Assembly (NCBI GenBank): GCA_025927795.1
Contig: JAICKT010000089.1
Coordinates: 1 to 12,634, forward strand
DNA from: Parafilimonas sp.
GTDB lineage: Bacteria > Bacteroidota > Bacteroidia > Chitinophagales > Chitinophagaceae
DNA length: 12,634 nucleotides
Direction of reading: 5' to 3'
A program made the position numbers and the translations under genes. A model generated the notes under the pieces. It searched no databases and was not told the DNA's origin. It saw nothing but the letters and a program-made list of their open reading frames with translations. Positions 1-6,617 of the stretch are shown here, piece by piece. Every line of letters begins with the position of its first letter. Position 1 is the first letter of the stretch.

Positions 1-67
1 AAAGAAGTAAAGTTTGCAAAGATGTATAAGACTTCTATTCTTTGCCTGCTTATTACACTTTGCGTGA
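1..67. repeat. Dispersed palindromic repeat, copy 1 (partial)
   Basis: This stretch downstream of recF is a relative of the repeat at 8728-8818 in inverted orientation. It shares the block at 9-30 (AAAGTTTGCAAAGAT then TATAAG, one inserted G compared with the other copy) and the end CTTTGCGTGA at 58-67, which is the exact terminal inverted repeat of the second copy. The left terminal repeat is missing or outside the window. The interior is about 20 bp shorter than in the other copy. No coding potential is seen. It may be a miniature mobile element or a degenerate extragenic palindrome. Confidence 0.6.
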
Positions 68-77
68 AACAACAAAT

Positions 78-1160
78 TTATAGTTCAATCAAATCATAAT
101 CTTTACCAATCTTCATAAATGCATTTTGCAAACGTTCTTTATGTGTATCCGTTATAAAAACCTGTGCACCACTTTGTACGCAAACATATTCTAATAAATT
201 CTGCATTCTTTTTTCATCTAATTTTTCAAAAACATCATCCAGCAAAAGAATGGGAGAGAAGCCCTTGTTTTCTTTTAATGTTTCAAATGCAGCCAGCTTA
301 AATGCAAACAATAAACTTTTGCGCTGACCTTGTGAAGCAATGTTTTTAAAATTTGATTCGCGCATTTCAATCAGCACATCATCTTTATGAATTCCACAAC
401 CGGTTCGCTGCAGGTATAAATCACGTTGAAAATTTTGTTGCAACAATTCTTCAAAAGATTGATTATTTAACTGGCTGTCATACTCAAGCACTAAATTATC
501 GTCGCTGCCGGCAATAGAAATATATTGTTGTAAAGCCTGCGGCAAAAATGTTTTCAAAAAATTCATTCTCCGCTCATAAATAAAATTTCCTTTTTCAAGT
601 AACTGGCTATTTAAAATTTCAAGTAAAGATTCATCATAAGAATTTCTTTCTGATGCGAACTTTAAAAAACTATTGCGCTGTTGTAAAATTTTATTGTATG
701 CGATTAACTGTTCAAGATAATCATGCTGCAGTTGCGAAATCAATGTATCAACAAACTTCCTGCGTTCCTCACTGCCATCGGTGATTAATGAAACATCATC
801 AGGTGCAATCATAATGCAGGGAAACTTTCCGATATGCCCGGAAAAGCGCTGGTAAACTATGTCGTCAACAGAAAATTCTTTACGATTATTCTCGCGCAGC
901 ACACAAACAACTTTTTTTTCTTCTTCATTTTTTTCAAAATTTCCTTCAATGCGAAAACCTGCAAAGCCTTCTCTCACACTTTGATTGTCGCTGCTGTTAA
1001 AACTGCTTTTTGTAAAACACAAATAATAAACAGCGTCAAGCAGATTTGTTTTGCCGCTTCCGTTTTTACCATAAATACCGGTAATATTTTGTTTAAAATT
1101 AAATTGTTTAAAACTGTAATTGCGAAACTGTGTAAGCGAAATTTGTCTGCATGCAAACAT
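78..1160 (-). CDS. recF: DNA replication/repair protein RecF
   Basis: RecF is a cytosolic SMC-like ATPase that helps load RecA onto gapped single-stranded DNA (RecFOR pathway). The 360-residue product has normal family length. The N-terminus has the typical L-x-x-FRNY (Q11-F12-R13-N14-Y15) before a Walker A loop at 31-38 (GKNGSGKT). The ABC signature SQGQRKS is at 276-282, Walker B (ILLLDD) at 304-309, and the D-loop/switch region ends with FITDTH at 335-340. These place it as RecF rather than RecN or SMC. The ATG at 1158-1160 is kept because RecF proteins start a few residues before this strand. It lies 22 bp downstream of the Uma2 gene on the same strand and no own promoter is evident, so co-transcription is inferred. 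It is intact. Confidence 0.97.
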   Translation of the reverse strand: MFACRQISLTQFRNYSFKQFNFKQNITGIYGKNGSGKTNLLDAVYYLCFTKSSFNSSDNQSVREGFAGFRIEGNFEKNEEEKKVVCVLRENNRKEFSVDDIVYQRFSGHIGKFPCIMIAPDDVSLITDGSEERRKFVDTLISQLQHDYLEQLIAYNKILQQRNSFLKFASERNSYDESLLEILNSQLLEKGNFIYERRMNFLKTFLPQALQQYISIAGSDDNLVLEYDSQLNNQSFEELLQQNFQRDLYLQRTGCGIHKDDVLIEMRESNFKNIASQGQRKSLLFAFKLAAFETLKENKGFSPILLLDDVFEKLDEKRMQNLLEYVCVQSGAQVFITDTHKERLQNAFMKIGKDYDLIEL

Positions 1161-1182
1161 GAAGGCAGTATTAAAAATAATA

Positions 1183-1761
1183 TCAACGTTTTATTTTATC
1201 AATGCCATCATAAACATCTGTAACATTTATAATAAAATTAATTGAAGGCAGGGTGATATTATCGTTTAAATTTTTTGTTTCAGATAACGTCCATGTGTTA
1301 TCGTTATTTTTTGAATAAACCACAATATGAATTGTTTGTGAATCAATAAGCAAATATTCTCTTAATGACAAAACATCTCTGTATAAATCAAACTTGGCAC
1401 CGCGGTCGTAGTTCGCTGTTGAAGGAGATAATATTTCTATGATTATTGAAGGATTTGTTATTGTATCAAACTCATCATCTACAAAATCCGGTTCATCACA
1501 AAGCACAAGAATATCAGGATAAGTATATAAAGTATTTTTTGGAATGTGAACGCGAAGATTGCTGCCGAATTCTCTGCAGGTTTTTCCTTTTAAAAAAATA
1601 CCTAAAGCCAGACGCAAATTGCTTTCAATTAAATTGTGTTTGAATGAAGCACCGCTCATAGCAAAAATTTCACCCTGGTAATATTCGTGCTTGTCTAATG
1701 CATTTCTTTCGAAAGCCAGGTATTCTTTTGCTGAAATATATTTTGTTACCGGCTGCGCCAT
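1183..1761 (-). CDS. Uma2-family (DUF820) PD-(D/E)XK nuclease-like protein
   Basis: The 192-residue protein has the Uma2/DUF820 layout. There is an N-terminal E-Y-L and Y-x-G-E block (E31), a histidine at 42 followed by a helix, and a strand with L-R-V. Then comes YPD (D83) leading to ILVLCDEPDF, TNPSIIIEIL at 102-111 giving the E-x-L pair (E109, L111), LSPST, the D-R-G-A-K segment (K123), and LREYLLID. D83, E109 and K123 match the expected PD-(D/E)XK catalytic set. The family is abundant in Cyanobacteria and some Bacteroidota, often in many paralogues. A DNA nuclease role is predicted from the fold, and the biological role is not established. It has its own -7 element directly upstream and is followed closely by recF. 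It is intact, with base composition like its neighbours. Confidence 0.9.
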   Translation of the reverse strand: MAQPVTKYISAKEYLAFERNALDKHEYYQGEIFAMSGASFKHNLIESNLRLALGIFLKGKTCREFGSNLRVHIPKNTLYTYPDILVLCDEPDFVDDEFDTITNPSIIIEILSPSTANYDRGAKFDLYRDVLSLREYLLIDSQTIHIVVYSKNNDNTWTLSETKNLNDNITLPSINFIINVTDVYDGIDKIKR

Positions 1762-1765
1762 ACTT

Positions 1766-1773
1766 CAAAGATA
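1766..1773 (-). promoter_or_regulatory. -7 promoter element of the Uma2 gene
   Basis: On the minus strand this reads TATCTTTG, a perfect match to the Bacteroidota -7 consensus TAnnTTTG. Four bases (AAGT) separate it from the ATG, so the predicted start of transcription falls on or next to the A of the start codon and the mRNA would be leaderless. No clear -33 TTTG is visible upstream. Confidence 0.6.
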
Positions 1774-1900
1774 CAATGTTCTGATTTTAATATTGGTCTC
1801 ATGCTTTAGAAAGCATTTGGCTGTATCCTGCAAAAGCTTTCTTAAAATAACATCATAATGTAATTTATTAACACGGCAACCGTTGTTTGTCTGTTGAACG

Positions 1901-1907
1901 TATTTTG
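1901..1907 (+). promoter_or_regulatory. Possible -7 promoter element of exbB
   Basis: TATTTTG followed by CATCCATC lies 21 bp before the exbB ATG. It resembles TAnnTTTG with one spacer base fewer. A TTTG at 1886-1889 could serve as the -33 element, but the spacing is short. The same TATTTTGCATCCA string occurs upstream of the phosphosugar mutase gene, which supports a real signal. Confidence 0.3.
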
Positions 1908-1928
1908 CATCCATCAAAAAAATTAAGA

Positions 1929-2609
1929 ATGGTTTTTTTCTTACAAATTGATACTACACATATTGTAAATGCAGTTGCACAGCAGCCACAAACTACAAAT
2001 CTCTGGAACCTTTTAAATAAGGGTGGATGGATAATGTATCCTTTATACCTGCTGCTTGCAGTTGCTATATTCGTTTTTTTTGAGCGATTGATTGCTATTC
2101 GTAAAGCATCAAGAATTGATGCGAACTTCATGCACATTATTCGCGACAATATTATTACAGGTAATGTAACTGCGGCCCGTAATCTTGCGCGCAATACAGA
2201 TAATCCCGTTGCAAGAATTATTGATAAAGGCATTCAGCGTATTGGCAAACCTATTGATGCAATAGAAAAAAGTATGGAAAACGTTGGCAAGCTAGAAATG
2301 TATAAAATGGAACGCAACCTGAATATACTTTCGCTTATTGCAGGTATGGCGCCAATGTTTGGATTTTTGGGAACTATTGTAGGTATGCTGCAATTATTTT
2401 CTGCGATTGCTTCAACAGGTGAGTTAGAATTGGGAGAAATTGCAGGTGGTATTTATACAAAGATGATAACATCTGCAGCGGGTTTAATAATAGGTTTGCT
2501 GGCTTATGTGGGCTATAATTTTTTAAATACGCAGGTTGACAAAACAGCAAATAGAATGGAAATTGCCAGCGCAGAATTTATTGATGTTTTACAGGAACCA
2601 ACAAGGTAA
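1929..2609 (+). CDS. exbB: MotA/TolQ/ExbB-family proton channel protein
   Basis: This is the inner-membrane proton-channel subunit of an ExbB-ExbD type complex. Such complexes convert proton motive force into work on TonB (outer-membrane uptake) or on Tol-type partners. From the ATG at 1929 it has 226 residues. Membrane segments are at about 34-57 (start GWIMYPLYLLL), 132-160 and 178-200. The family signature is PMFGFLGTIVGM at 142-153, followed by EIAGGIYTKMITSAAGL in the third segment. An in-frame TTG at 1887 would add 14 residues, but those are polar and the ATG with its A-rich upstream stretch fits better. exbD follows 38 bp downstream. No tonB gene is in the window, so the driven partner is unknown. 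Confidence 0.92.
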   Translation: MVFFLQIDTTHIVNAVAQQPQTTNLWNLLNKGGWIMYPLYLLLAVAIFVFFERLIAIRKASRIDANFMHIIRDNIITGNVTAARNLARNTDNPVARIIDKGIQRIGKPIDAIEKSMENVGKLEMYKMERNLNILSLIAGMAPMFGFLGTIVGMLQLFSAIASTGELELGEIAGGIYTKMITSAAGLIIGLLAYVGYNFLNTQVDKTANRMEIASAEFIDVLQEPTR

Positions 2610-2647
2610 TTAGCCAATGTATTATTTGAAAAATTGCTAATTAAAAA

Positions 2648-3046
2648 ATGAATATAAGAAGACGATACAAAACGCATGGTGAAGTGTTTGCAGGTACACT
2701 GAATGATATTTTATTCATTTTGCTTTTTTTCTTTTTAATTATTTCAACGCTTGCAAACCCAAATGTTATTAAAGTAAATAACCCTAAAGGCACACGAGAT
2801 ACAAAAACAAAACAGCATATTGTTGTTTCAATTGATAAAGACCAGAATATTTATATTGGTCAACACCAAATTGATCCGAATAATCTGGACAGCTTAATAA
2901 AATTTGAAGTAAATAAAAACCGCAACATGGTTGATACACCTTCTGTTGTTATTAATGCTGATACATCTTCTTACTACGGCGAAGTTTTTCGTGTTATGCA
3001 ATCAGCAAAACGGGCAGGAGCAAAAGTGGTGGCTAATGTGAAGTAA
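2648..3046 (+). CDS. exbD: ExbD/TolR-family biopolymer transport protein
   Basis: This is the single-span partner of ExbB. The 132 residues comprise a short basic cytoplasmic N-terminus (MNIRRRYK), one membrane helix at about 18-36, and a periplasmic domain. The essential proton-carrying aspartate of ExbD/TolR is D20, in the L-N-D-I-L-F-I-L start of the helix. The periplasmic part has the usual IVVSIDKDQNIYIG strands and ends in the VMQSAKRAGAKVV helix-strand motif typical of ExbD. The start ATG is preceded by TTAAAAA with no Shine-Dalgarno sequence, as expected for Bacteroidota. It is very probably co-transcribed with exbB. Length and domain order are normal. Confidence 0.93.
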   Translation: MNIRRRYKTHGEVFAGTLNDILFILLFFFLIISTLANPNVIKVNNPKGTRDTKTKQHIVVSIDKDQNIYIGQHQIDPNNLDSLIKFEVNKNRNMVDTPSVVINADTSSYYGEVFRVMQSAKRAGAKVVANVK

Positions 3047-3083
3047 TATTTGTGAATGGTGAGTGTTCAATGGTAAAGAAAAC

Positions 3084-3166
3084 GCTCAATATTCAACACA
3101 CAATAATCAATGCTCAAATATTTTTAATTGATTATTGATATTGAGTTGTTGATTATTGAATATTTA
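3084..3166. terminator. AT-rich inverted repeat between convergent genes, possible bidirectional terminator
   Basis: The 161-bp gap between exbD and the convergent GtrA gene is made of low-complexity words related to TTGATTATTGA and CAATATTCAA. Two nested perfect arm pairs are visible: AATATTCAA (3088-3096) with TTGAATATT (3156-3164), and CAATAATCAAT (3101-3111) with ATTGATTATTG (3127-3137), the inner pair enclosing 15 bases. The stems are AT-only or nearly so. A role as a two-way terminator is inferred from position. It could equally be a decayed repeat. Confidence 0.4.
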
Positions 3167-3207
3167 TCTTTCAATACATACAGCATTGCTTCTGTTTCAC
3201 ACCTACT

Positions 3208-3588
3208 TCATGATGCGCCAAAGTTGAAATAATTATTCGCGCAAAAATTCCAGGCGAAAACACAAACTACTGCCAAAGCTTTTGATACGTAAAAATTAAC
3301 TTTAAACCTGTCATTGAACAGCCATACAAAAAAATTATTCAAGCCTAAACCAATAACAGAAATAAGAATAAACCGGATAAAAAAGTTTGTTGTGTTGCCT
3401 GAAACCTGGAATGTCCAGTAAAGATTCAGAAAGAAGTTGTTAATAACTGCCGAAGTAAATCCAATACTGTTGGCAACATACTTATTAATTTTTAGTTTTT
3501 CTTTTAACAGATAAGTAATCAAAAAATCCCAAAGCATTCCTATAAAACCAACAATGCCAAACTTTAGCATCTTAAAAATCATATCCAT
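3208..3588 (-). CDS. GtrA-family four-helix membrane protein
   Basis: The product is a 126-residue, highly hydrophobic protein with four membrane segments at about 9-28, 38-58, 69-91 and 101-120. Typical GtrA-like features are visible: KFGIVGFIG at the start of helix 1, an asparagine-rich NNFFLNLYWTF at 50-60 ending helix 2, and WNFCANNYFNF closing helix 4. GtrA relatives are linked to lipid-linked sugar transfer across the inner membrane and to cell-surface polysaccharide synthesis. No glycosyltransferase gene lies beside it here, so its substrate cannot be read from context. The ATG at 3588 is chosen because a -7-like element lies four bases upstream; an ATG two codons further in is the alternative. 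It is convergent with exbD and divergent from map. Confidence 0.87.
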   Translation of the reverse strand: MDMIFKMLKFGIVGFIGMLWDFLITYLLKEKLKINKYVANSIGFTSAVINNFFLNLYWTFQVSGNTTNFFIRFILISVIGLGLNNFFVWLFNDRFKVNFYVSKALAVVCVFAWNFCANNYFNFGAS

Positions 3589-3592
3589 GCCG

Positions 3593-3600
3593 CAAAATAA
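3593..3600 (-). promoter_or_regulatory. -7-like promoter element of the GtrA gene
   Basis: The minus strand reads TTATTTTG, seven of eight matches to TAnnTTTG if the second base is mismatched, followed by CGGC and the ATG. The four-base distance is the same as for the Uma2 and prenyltransferase genes, so a leaderless mRNA is predicted. Confidence 0.4.
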
Positions 3601-3656
3601 TTGAAGAGTTGGTGAAATAGTTTATATGCTTCCGTAAGCGTTAAGATTTTTTTCGT

Positions 3657-3664
3657 CACATTTG
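3657..3664 (+). promoter_or_regulatory. Possible -7 promoter element of map
   Basis: CACATTTG matches TAnnTTTG at seven of eight positions and lies 24 bases before the map ATG. The following TTTGCAAAGATT also matches part of the dispersed repeat at 8728-8818, so this could be a repeat remnant instead. Confidence 0.3.
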
Positions 3665-3688
3665 CAAAGATTGAGCAGAAGATATAAC

Positions 3689-4516
3689 ATGATACTATAT
3701 AAAACAGATGCGGAAGTTGAATTGATGAAGCAAAGCGCAGTGCTGGTAAGCAAAACACTTACTGAAGTTGCCAAAATTTTAAAACCCGGCATTACAACCT
3801 TTCAGCTTGATAAATTATGTTTTCAATTTATCCGCGACCATAAAGCCATTCCATCTTTTTTAAATTATCGTGGTTATCCATATACCATTTGCGCTTCTGT
3901 AAATGATGTGGTGGTACATGGCTTTCCTAATAACACTGCATTAAAAGACGGTGATGTTGTTTCTATTGACATGGGTGTAATATTAAACGGCTGGCATGGC
4001 GATCATGCTTATACATTTTTAATTGGAGAAGCGAATAATGATGTGCTTCAGCTATTGCGTGTAACGAAAGAATCTTTATATAAAGGCATTGAAAAAGCAA
4101 TAGCAGGCAATCGTGTTGGCGATATTGCTTTTGCAATCCAGGAACATACTGAACGTAAATATGGTTATGGTGTGGTTAGAGAATTGGTTGGACATGGTTT
4201 GGGAAGAAGCTTGCACGAAGATCCGCAGGTGCCGAATTATGGTAAACGCGGCAACGGAGCGAGGCTAAAAGAAAACGCGGTGCTTGCAATTGAACCTATG
4301 ATTAATATGGGAACAAAAGATGTTTATACTGAAGATGATGGCTGGACTGTGCGTACACGTGATGGCAAACCATCTGCACATTTTGAACATGATGTGTGTG
4401 TAAAGAAAAATAAAGCACTCATACTTTCTGATTATTCAATTATTGAAGCCGCTGAAAAAAATAATCCGAATCTTAATACAAGCTATGCGCAGAAAACATC
4501 AGCATTAACTGTCTGA
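3689..4516 (+). CDS. map: Type I methionine aminopeptidase
   Basis: This enzyme removes the N-terminal methionine from nascent cytosolic proteins after deformylation. From the ATG at 3689 it has 275 residues, close to E. coli MetAP. The five metal ligands are all present: D94 (VSIDMG), D105 (HGDHAYTF), H169 (VGHGLGR), E202 (IEPM) and E233 (HFEHDV). The substrate-site histidines are H77 and H176. A TTG at 3662 would add nine residues and is rejected because the segment overlaps promoter-like DNA and MetAP proteins normally begin near I-x-x-K-T-x-x-E-x-x-x-M. After the catalytic core there is a polar tail of about 30 residues, a little longer than usual. It ends 19 bp from the convergent gene at 4536. 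Peptide deformylase, the preceding enzyme in the pathway, is encoded one gene away on the other strand. Confidence 0.96.
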   Translation: MILYKTDAEVELMKQSAVLVSKTLTEVAKILKPGITTFQLDKLCFQFIRDHKAIPSFLNYRGYPYTICASVNDVVVHGFPNNTALKDGDVVSIDMGVILNGWHGDHAYTFLIGEANNDVLQLLRVTKESLYKGIEKAIAGNRVGDIAFAIQEHTERKYGYGVVRELVGHGLGRSLHEDPQVPNYGKRGNGARLKENAVLAIEPMINMGTKDVYTEDDGWTVRTRDGKPSAHFEHDVCVKKNKALILSDYSIIEAAEKNNPNLNTSYAQKTSALTV

Positions 4517-4535
4517 TAGTTTATAGTTGCGATCG

Positions 4536-5492
4536 TTATTTAAAATCAAACAACGTAGCAGTAAATTCTCCGCGTTCACGCTTCTTTGTTATAGCACTAA
4601 AATTTCCTTTATAACGCATGGTTTGCGGAACTAAAAGATTGCCGACATGTGCCATTTCAACCTGCATACTTACATTGAAATCATATAAGCCGGCTTTGTA
4701 ACTTAAAGAATACGTACGTGCAATTACTTCCATTGTTTTCGCATCAAACCATGTTGTCATTTCATCAACAACAATATCTCCGCGCCTGAAAAATCCAAGG
4801 TCTTCTTTTGGTTTAATTGAAAACACGTAAGCATTCTCACCTTTATAAGTATCATAGTTAAGCGTGTAATTATATAATTTATGGGCATGGTCATCATACA
4901 AATCAAGCTTGTTACCAATAAACGGAATGCCCGGAATTTTTCTTCCGGGGTTAAAGAACAATATCTTTAATTGTTCTTTGTGTTTTTCCATTCCACTTTT
5001 TTCTGATGGATTAAATGTTCTGCCTGCTACAATATTATCTTCTCCGCAAACCCTGCCTTTGGTAAGAAAAATAGACGCATACATTTCGCCTGTCGTATAA
5101 TTATAATCACCTTTTTTATCAAAAAAATTGCCAGTAGTTTTTTGTTCGATCACTTCAGTAAAACGGCAATCGTTTTCCCTGTGTTGTCGTGTTTTACTGT
5201 AATAACTCGCCTGCACGTTATCATTTTTATCCAGCATGCGAATATTATTATAGGCGGAAAATTCCACAATATGCAGGTTGCGAAACGCTTTATAAAAAGT
5301 AGTATCGTTTTGAATTCGGCGCAATAAACTTTCATAATCCATGTGATTGCGCACGATAACTTCTTTCAGGGTAAAGGTTCCTTTATCAATTATAATAGTG
5401 GTATCTTTTCCTTCAACAATAAATGAATCTTTTTGCTGTGCAAAAATTTTAAGGGGCAGGATTAAAATAAGGGCTGCATAAATTAATTTCAT
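4536..5492 (-). CDS. Exported protein of unknown function, coupled to def
   Basis: I do not recognise a named family. The 318-residue product starts with a signal peptide (hydrophobic core YAALILILPLKIF, likely cleavage after A18 before Q19) and no lipobox, so a periplasmic or outer-membrane-associated location is inferred. After it come a strand TTIIIDKGTFTLKEVIVR (31-48), a mixed region, and a C-terminal half rich in alternating strands (VVDEMTTWFDA, VIARTYSLSYKAG, MQVEMAHVG, VPQTMRYKGNF). That half is reminiscent of LolA-like or outer-membrane lipoprotein-sorting half-barrels, which is only a suggestion. Its ATG overlaps the def TGA (ATGA, 5489-5492), so translation is probably coupled to def. 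It is convergent with map, 19 bp away. Confidence 0.8.
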   Translation of the reverse strand: MKLIYAALILILPLKIFAQQKDSFIVEGKDTTIIIDKGTFTLKEVIVRNHMDYESLLRRIQNDTTFYKAFRNLHIVEFSAYNNIRMLDKNDNVQASYYSKTRQHRENDCRFTEVIEQKTTGNFFDKKGDYNYTTGEMYASIFLTKGRVCGEDNIVAGRTFNPSEKSGMEKHKEQLKILFFNPGRKIPGIPFIGNKLDLYDDHAHKLYNYTLNYDTYKGENAYVFSIKPKEDLGFFRRGDIVVDEMTTWFDAKTMEVIARTYSLSYKAGLYDFNVSMQVEMAHVGNLLVPQTMRYKGNFSAITKKRERGEFTATLFDFK

Positions 5493-6067
5493 TTGGGGAA
5501 AGTCATTTTATAATCCACTTTCACTTTGCCTTTGCTTATGTCTGCAAGTTTGCCCTGCAGTAATTTTTTCTTAAAAGGTTTTAAATAATCAATAAATAAT
5601 TTTCCTTCAATATGATCGAACTCATGCTGAATAATACGTGCCGTAATGCCATTAAAAGTTTCTGTGTGTGGCTCAAAATTTTCATCAACATATTCAATCG
5701 TTACAGACTCAGGACGCGTAATATCTTCCCTTATTTTAGGAATACTTAAACAGCCTTCGTTGTAACTCCACGGCTCACCGTTTAATTCTTTAATTTTTGC
5801 ATTGATAAAAACTTTTTTAAAGCCAGGCTCGTCAGGATATTTTCCTTTATCCTCTTCTTCCTGGTTTGCAAAAAGCTGTATGCTGTCAACCACAAACAAG
5901 CGAATATCTTTATTTACCTGCGGCGCTGCCAAACCCACGCCACTACTGGCATACAGCGTTTCCCACATATCAGCAATAAATTTATCCAGGTTAGGATAAT
6001 CTGGCGTTATTTCTTTTGCAACCGATCTTAAAACCGGTGTTCCGTATGCAACTATGGGTAAAATCAT
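5489..6067 (-). CDS. def: Peptide deformylase
   Basis: This metalloenzyme removes the formyl group from the N-terminal methionine of new proteins. The 192 residues carry all three family motifs: GVGLAAPQ at 43-50, EGCLS at 104-108 with metal ligand C106, and QHEFDH at 147-152 with ligands H148 and H152 and catalytic E149. The insertion between motifs 1 and 2 (about 66-80, acidic, QEEEDKGKYPDE) is common in Bacteroidota forms. The ATG at 6067 lies two bases from a 104-bp inverted-repeat element that fills the gap to ruvX. The stem-loop CTCCCTTTAGGGAG would lie just upstream of the start in the mRNA and could affect translation. The last bases overlap the start of the exported protein gene. It is intact. 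Confidence 0.97.
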   Translation of the reverse strand: MILPIVAYGTPVLRSVAKEITPDYPNLDKFIADMWETLYASSGVGLAAPQVNKDIRLFVVDSIQLFANQEEEDKGKYPDEPGFKKVFINAKIKELNGEPWSYNEGCLSIPKIREDITRPESVTIEYVDENFEPHTETFNGITARIIQHEFDHIEGKLFIDYLKPFKKKLLQGKLADISKGKVKVDYKMTFPK

Positions 6068-6068
6068 G

Positions 6069-6172
6069 CCCTCTAACTCCCTAAAGGGAGGATTTAGTTA
6101 TTAAAATTTTGCGTGCGAAGATAAATCTTAGGTTGTTAAACAGGAACAAAAAGTCCCTTTAGGGATTTAGGG
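6069..6172. repeat. 104-bp element with inverted ends filling the ruvX-def gap
   Basis: The left end (from 6069: CCCTCTAACTCCCTAAAGGG) and the right end (6153-6172, reverse complement CCCTAAATCCCTAAAGGGAC) are near-identical inverted repeats. Each contains its own palindrome: CTCCCTAAAGGGAG at 6077-6090 and TCCCTTTAGGGA at 6154-6165. The element begins one base past the def ATG and contains the ruvX stop codon (6159-6161). A third copy of the end sequence is at 7534-7555. There is no ORF inside. It resembles a miniature non-autonomous repeat. Mobility is inferred, not shown. Confidence 0.6.
6116..6123 (-). promoter_or_regulatory. Possible -7 promoter element of def inside the repeat element
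   Basis: The minus strand reads TATCTTCG, seven of eight matches to TAnnTTTG, followed by CACGC. If used, def would have a leader of roughly 45 bases containing the CTCCCTTTAGGGAG hairpin. There is no convincing -33 element at the usual distance. Confidence 0.3.
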
Positions 6173-6575
6173 TTTTTAAATACTCCTGTAACATAATGGC
6201 AGCGGCTATTTGATCAACATTTTCTTTTTTTTGACGATCCTTTTTTTTCATACCCATTTCAATCATTGATTGTACCGCCATTTTCGAGGAGTAACGTTCA
6301 TCTACTTTTTCAATCTTCATTAACGGAAACTCTTTTTTAAATCTTTGTATAAACTGATTTACCAAAGGCGTTGCGTGTGTATCGCTGTCATCTAAATTTT
6401 TTGGCTCTCCAATTAAAACCAGGTTAACTTCTTCTTCACTGAAATATTTTTTTAAGAAGCTAATTAAAGATGAAGTTTCAACAGTTGTTAATGCTGTGGC
6501 AATAATTTTTAAGGGATCGGTTACAGCAATGCCTGTGCGTTTTTTCCCATAATCTATACAAAGAATACGAGGCAT
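6159..6575 (-). CDS. ruvX: RuvX/YqgF-family RNase H-fold nuclease
   Basis: The 138-residue protein belongs to the YqgF/RuvX family. It is described as a putative Holliday-junction resolvase and, in E. coli, as needed for 16S rRNA 5'-end processing. The RNase H-like acidic residues are in place: D8 in CIDYGKKRTGIA, E57 in LIGEPKN, D92/E93 in KVDERYSS, and D121 in NVDQIAAAIMLQEYL. Start and length are normal. The final residues L-N-P and the stop codon are encoded by a copy of the palindromic TCCCTTTAGGGA repeat, so the original C-terminus may have been altered slightly by repeat insertion. The prenyltransferase gene is 42 bp upstream and def is 91 bp downstream. No own promoter is obvious. Confidence 0.94.
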   Translation of the reverse strand: MPRILCIDYGKKRTGIAVTDPLKIIATALTTVETSSLISFLKKYFSEEEVNLVLIGEPKNLDDSDTHATPLVNQFIQRFKKEFPLMKIEKVDERYSSKMAVQSMIEMGMKKKDRQKKENVDQIAAAIMLQEYLKTLNP

Positions 6576-6617
6576 AATTAGCTTGTGGCTGATGATTTAT
6601 AGTTCACAGAAAAATAA

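Noticed and set aside
834..1223. 129-codon plus-strand ORF opposite recF
   Set aside because: It lies antisense to the conserved N-terminal third of RecF and its product has no recognisable domain; it is a shadow of the real frame.
1887..1928. TTG start extending exbB by 14 codons
   Set aside because: The ATG at 1929 has a suitable A-rich upstream region, and the extension overlaps the promoter-like TATTTTG.
1868..2233. 121-codon minus-strand ORF opposite exbB
   Set aside because: Antisense to a well-supported ExbB frame, with a low-similarity arginine- and cysteine-rich product.
3662..3688. TTG start extending map by nine codons
   Set aside because: Overlaps the putative -7 element; MetAP families align from the ATG at 3689.
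76..6608. Recurring TTTATAGTT string near gene ends (77-86, 4517-4527, 6597-6606)
   Set aside because: Short, AT-rich and without a consistent position relative to stops; chance or low-complexity decay is sufficient.
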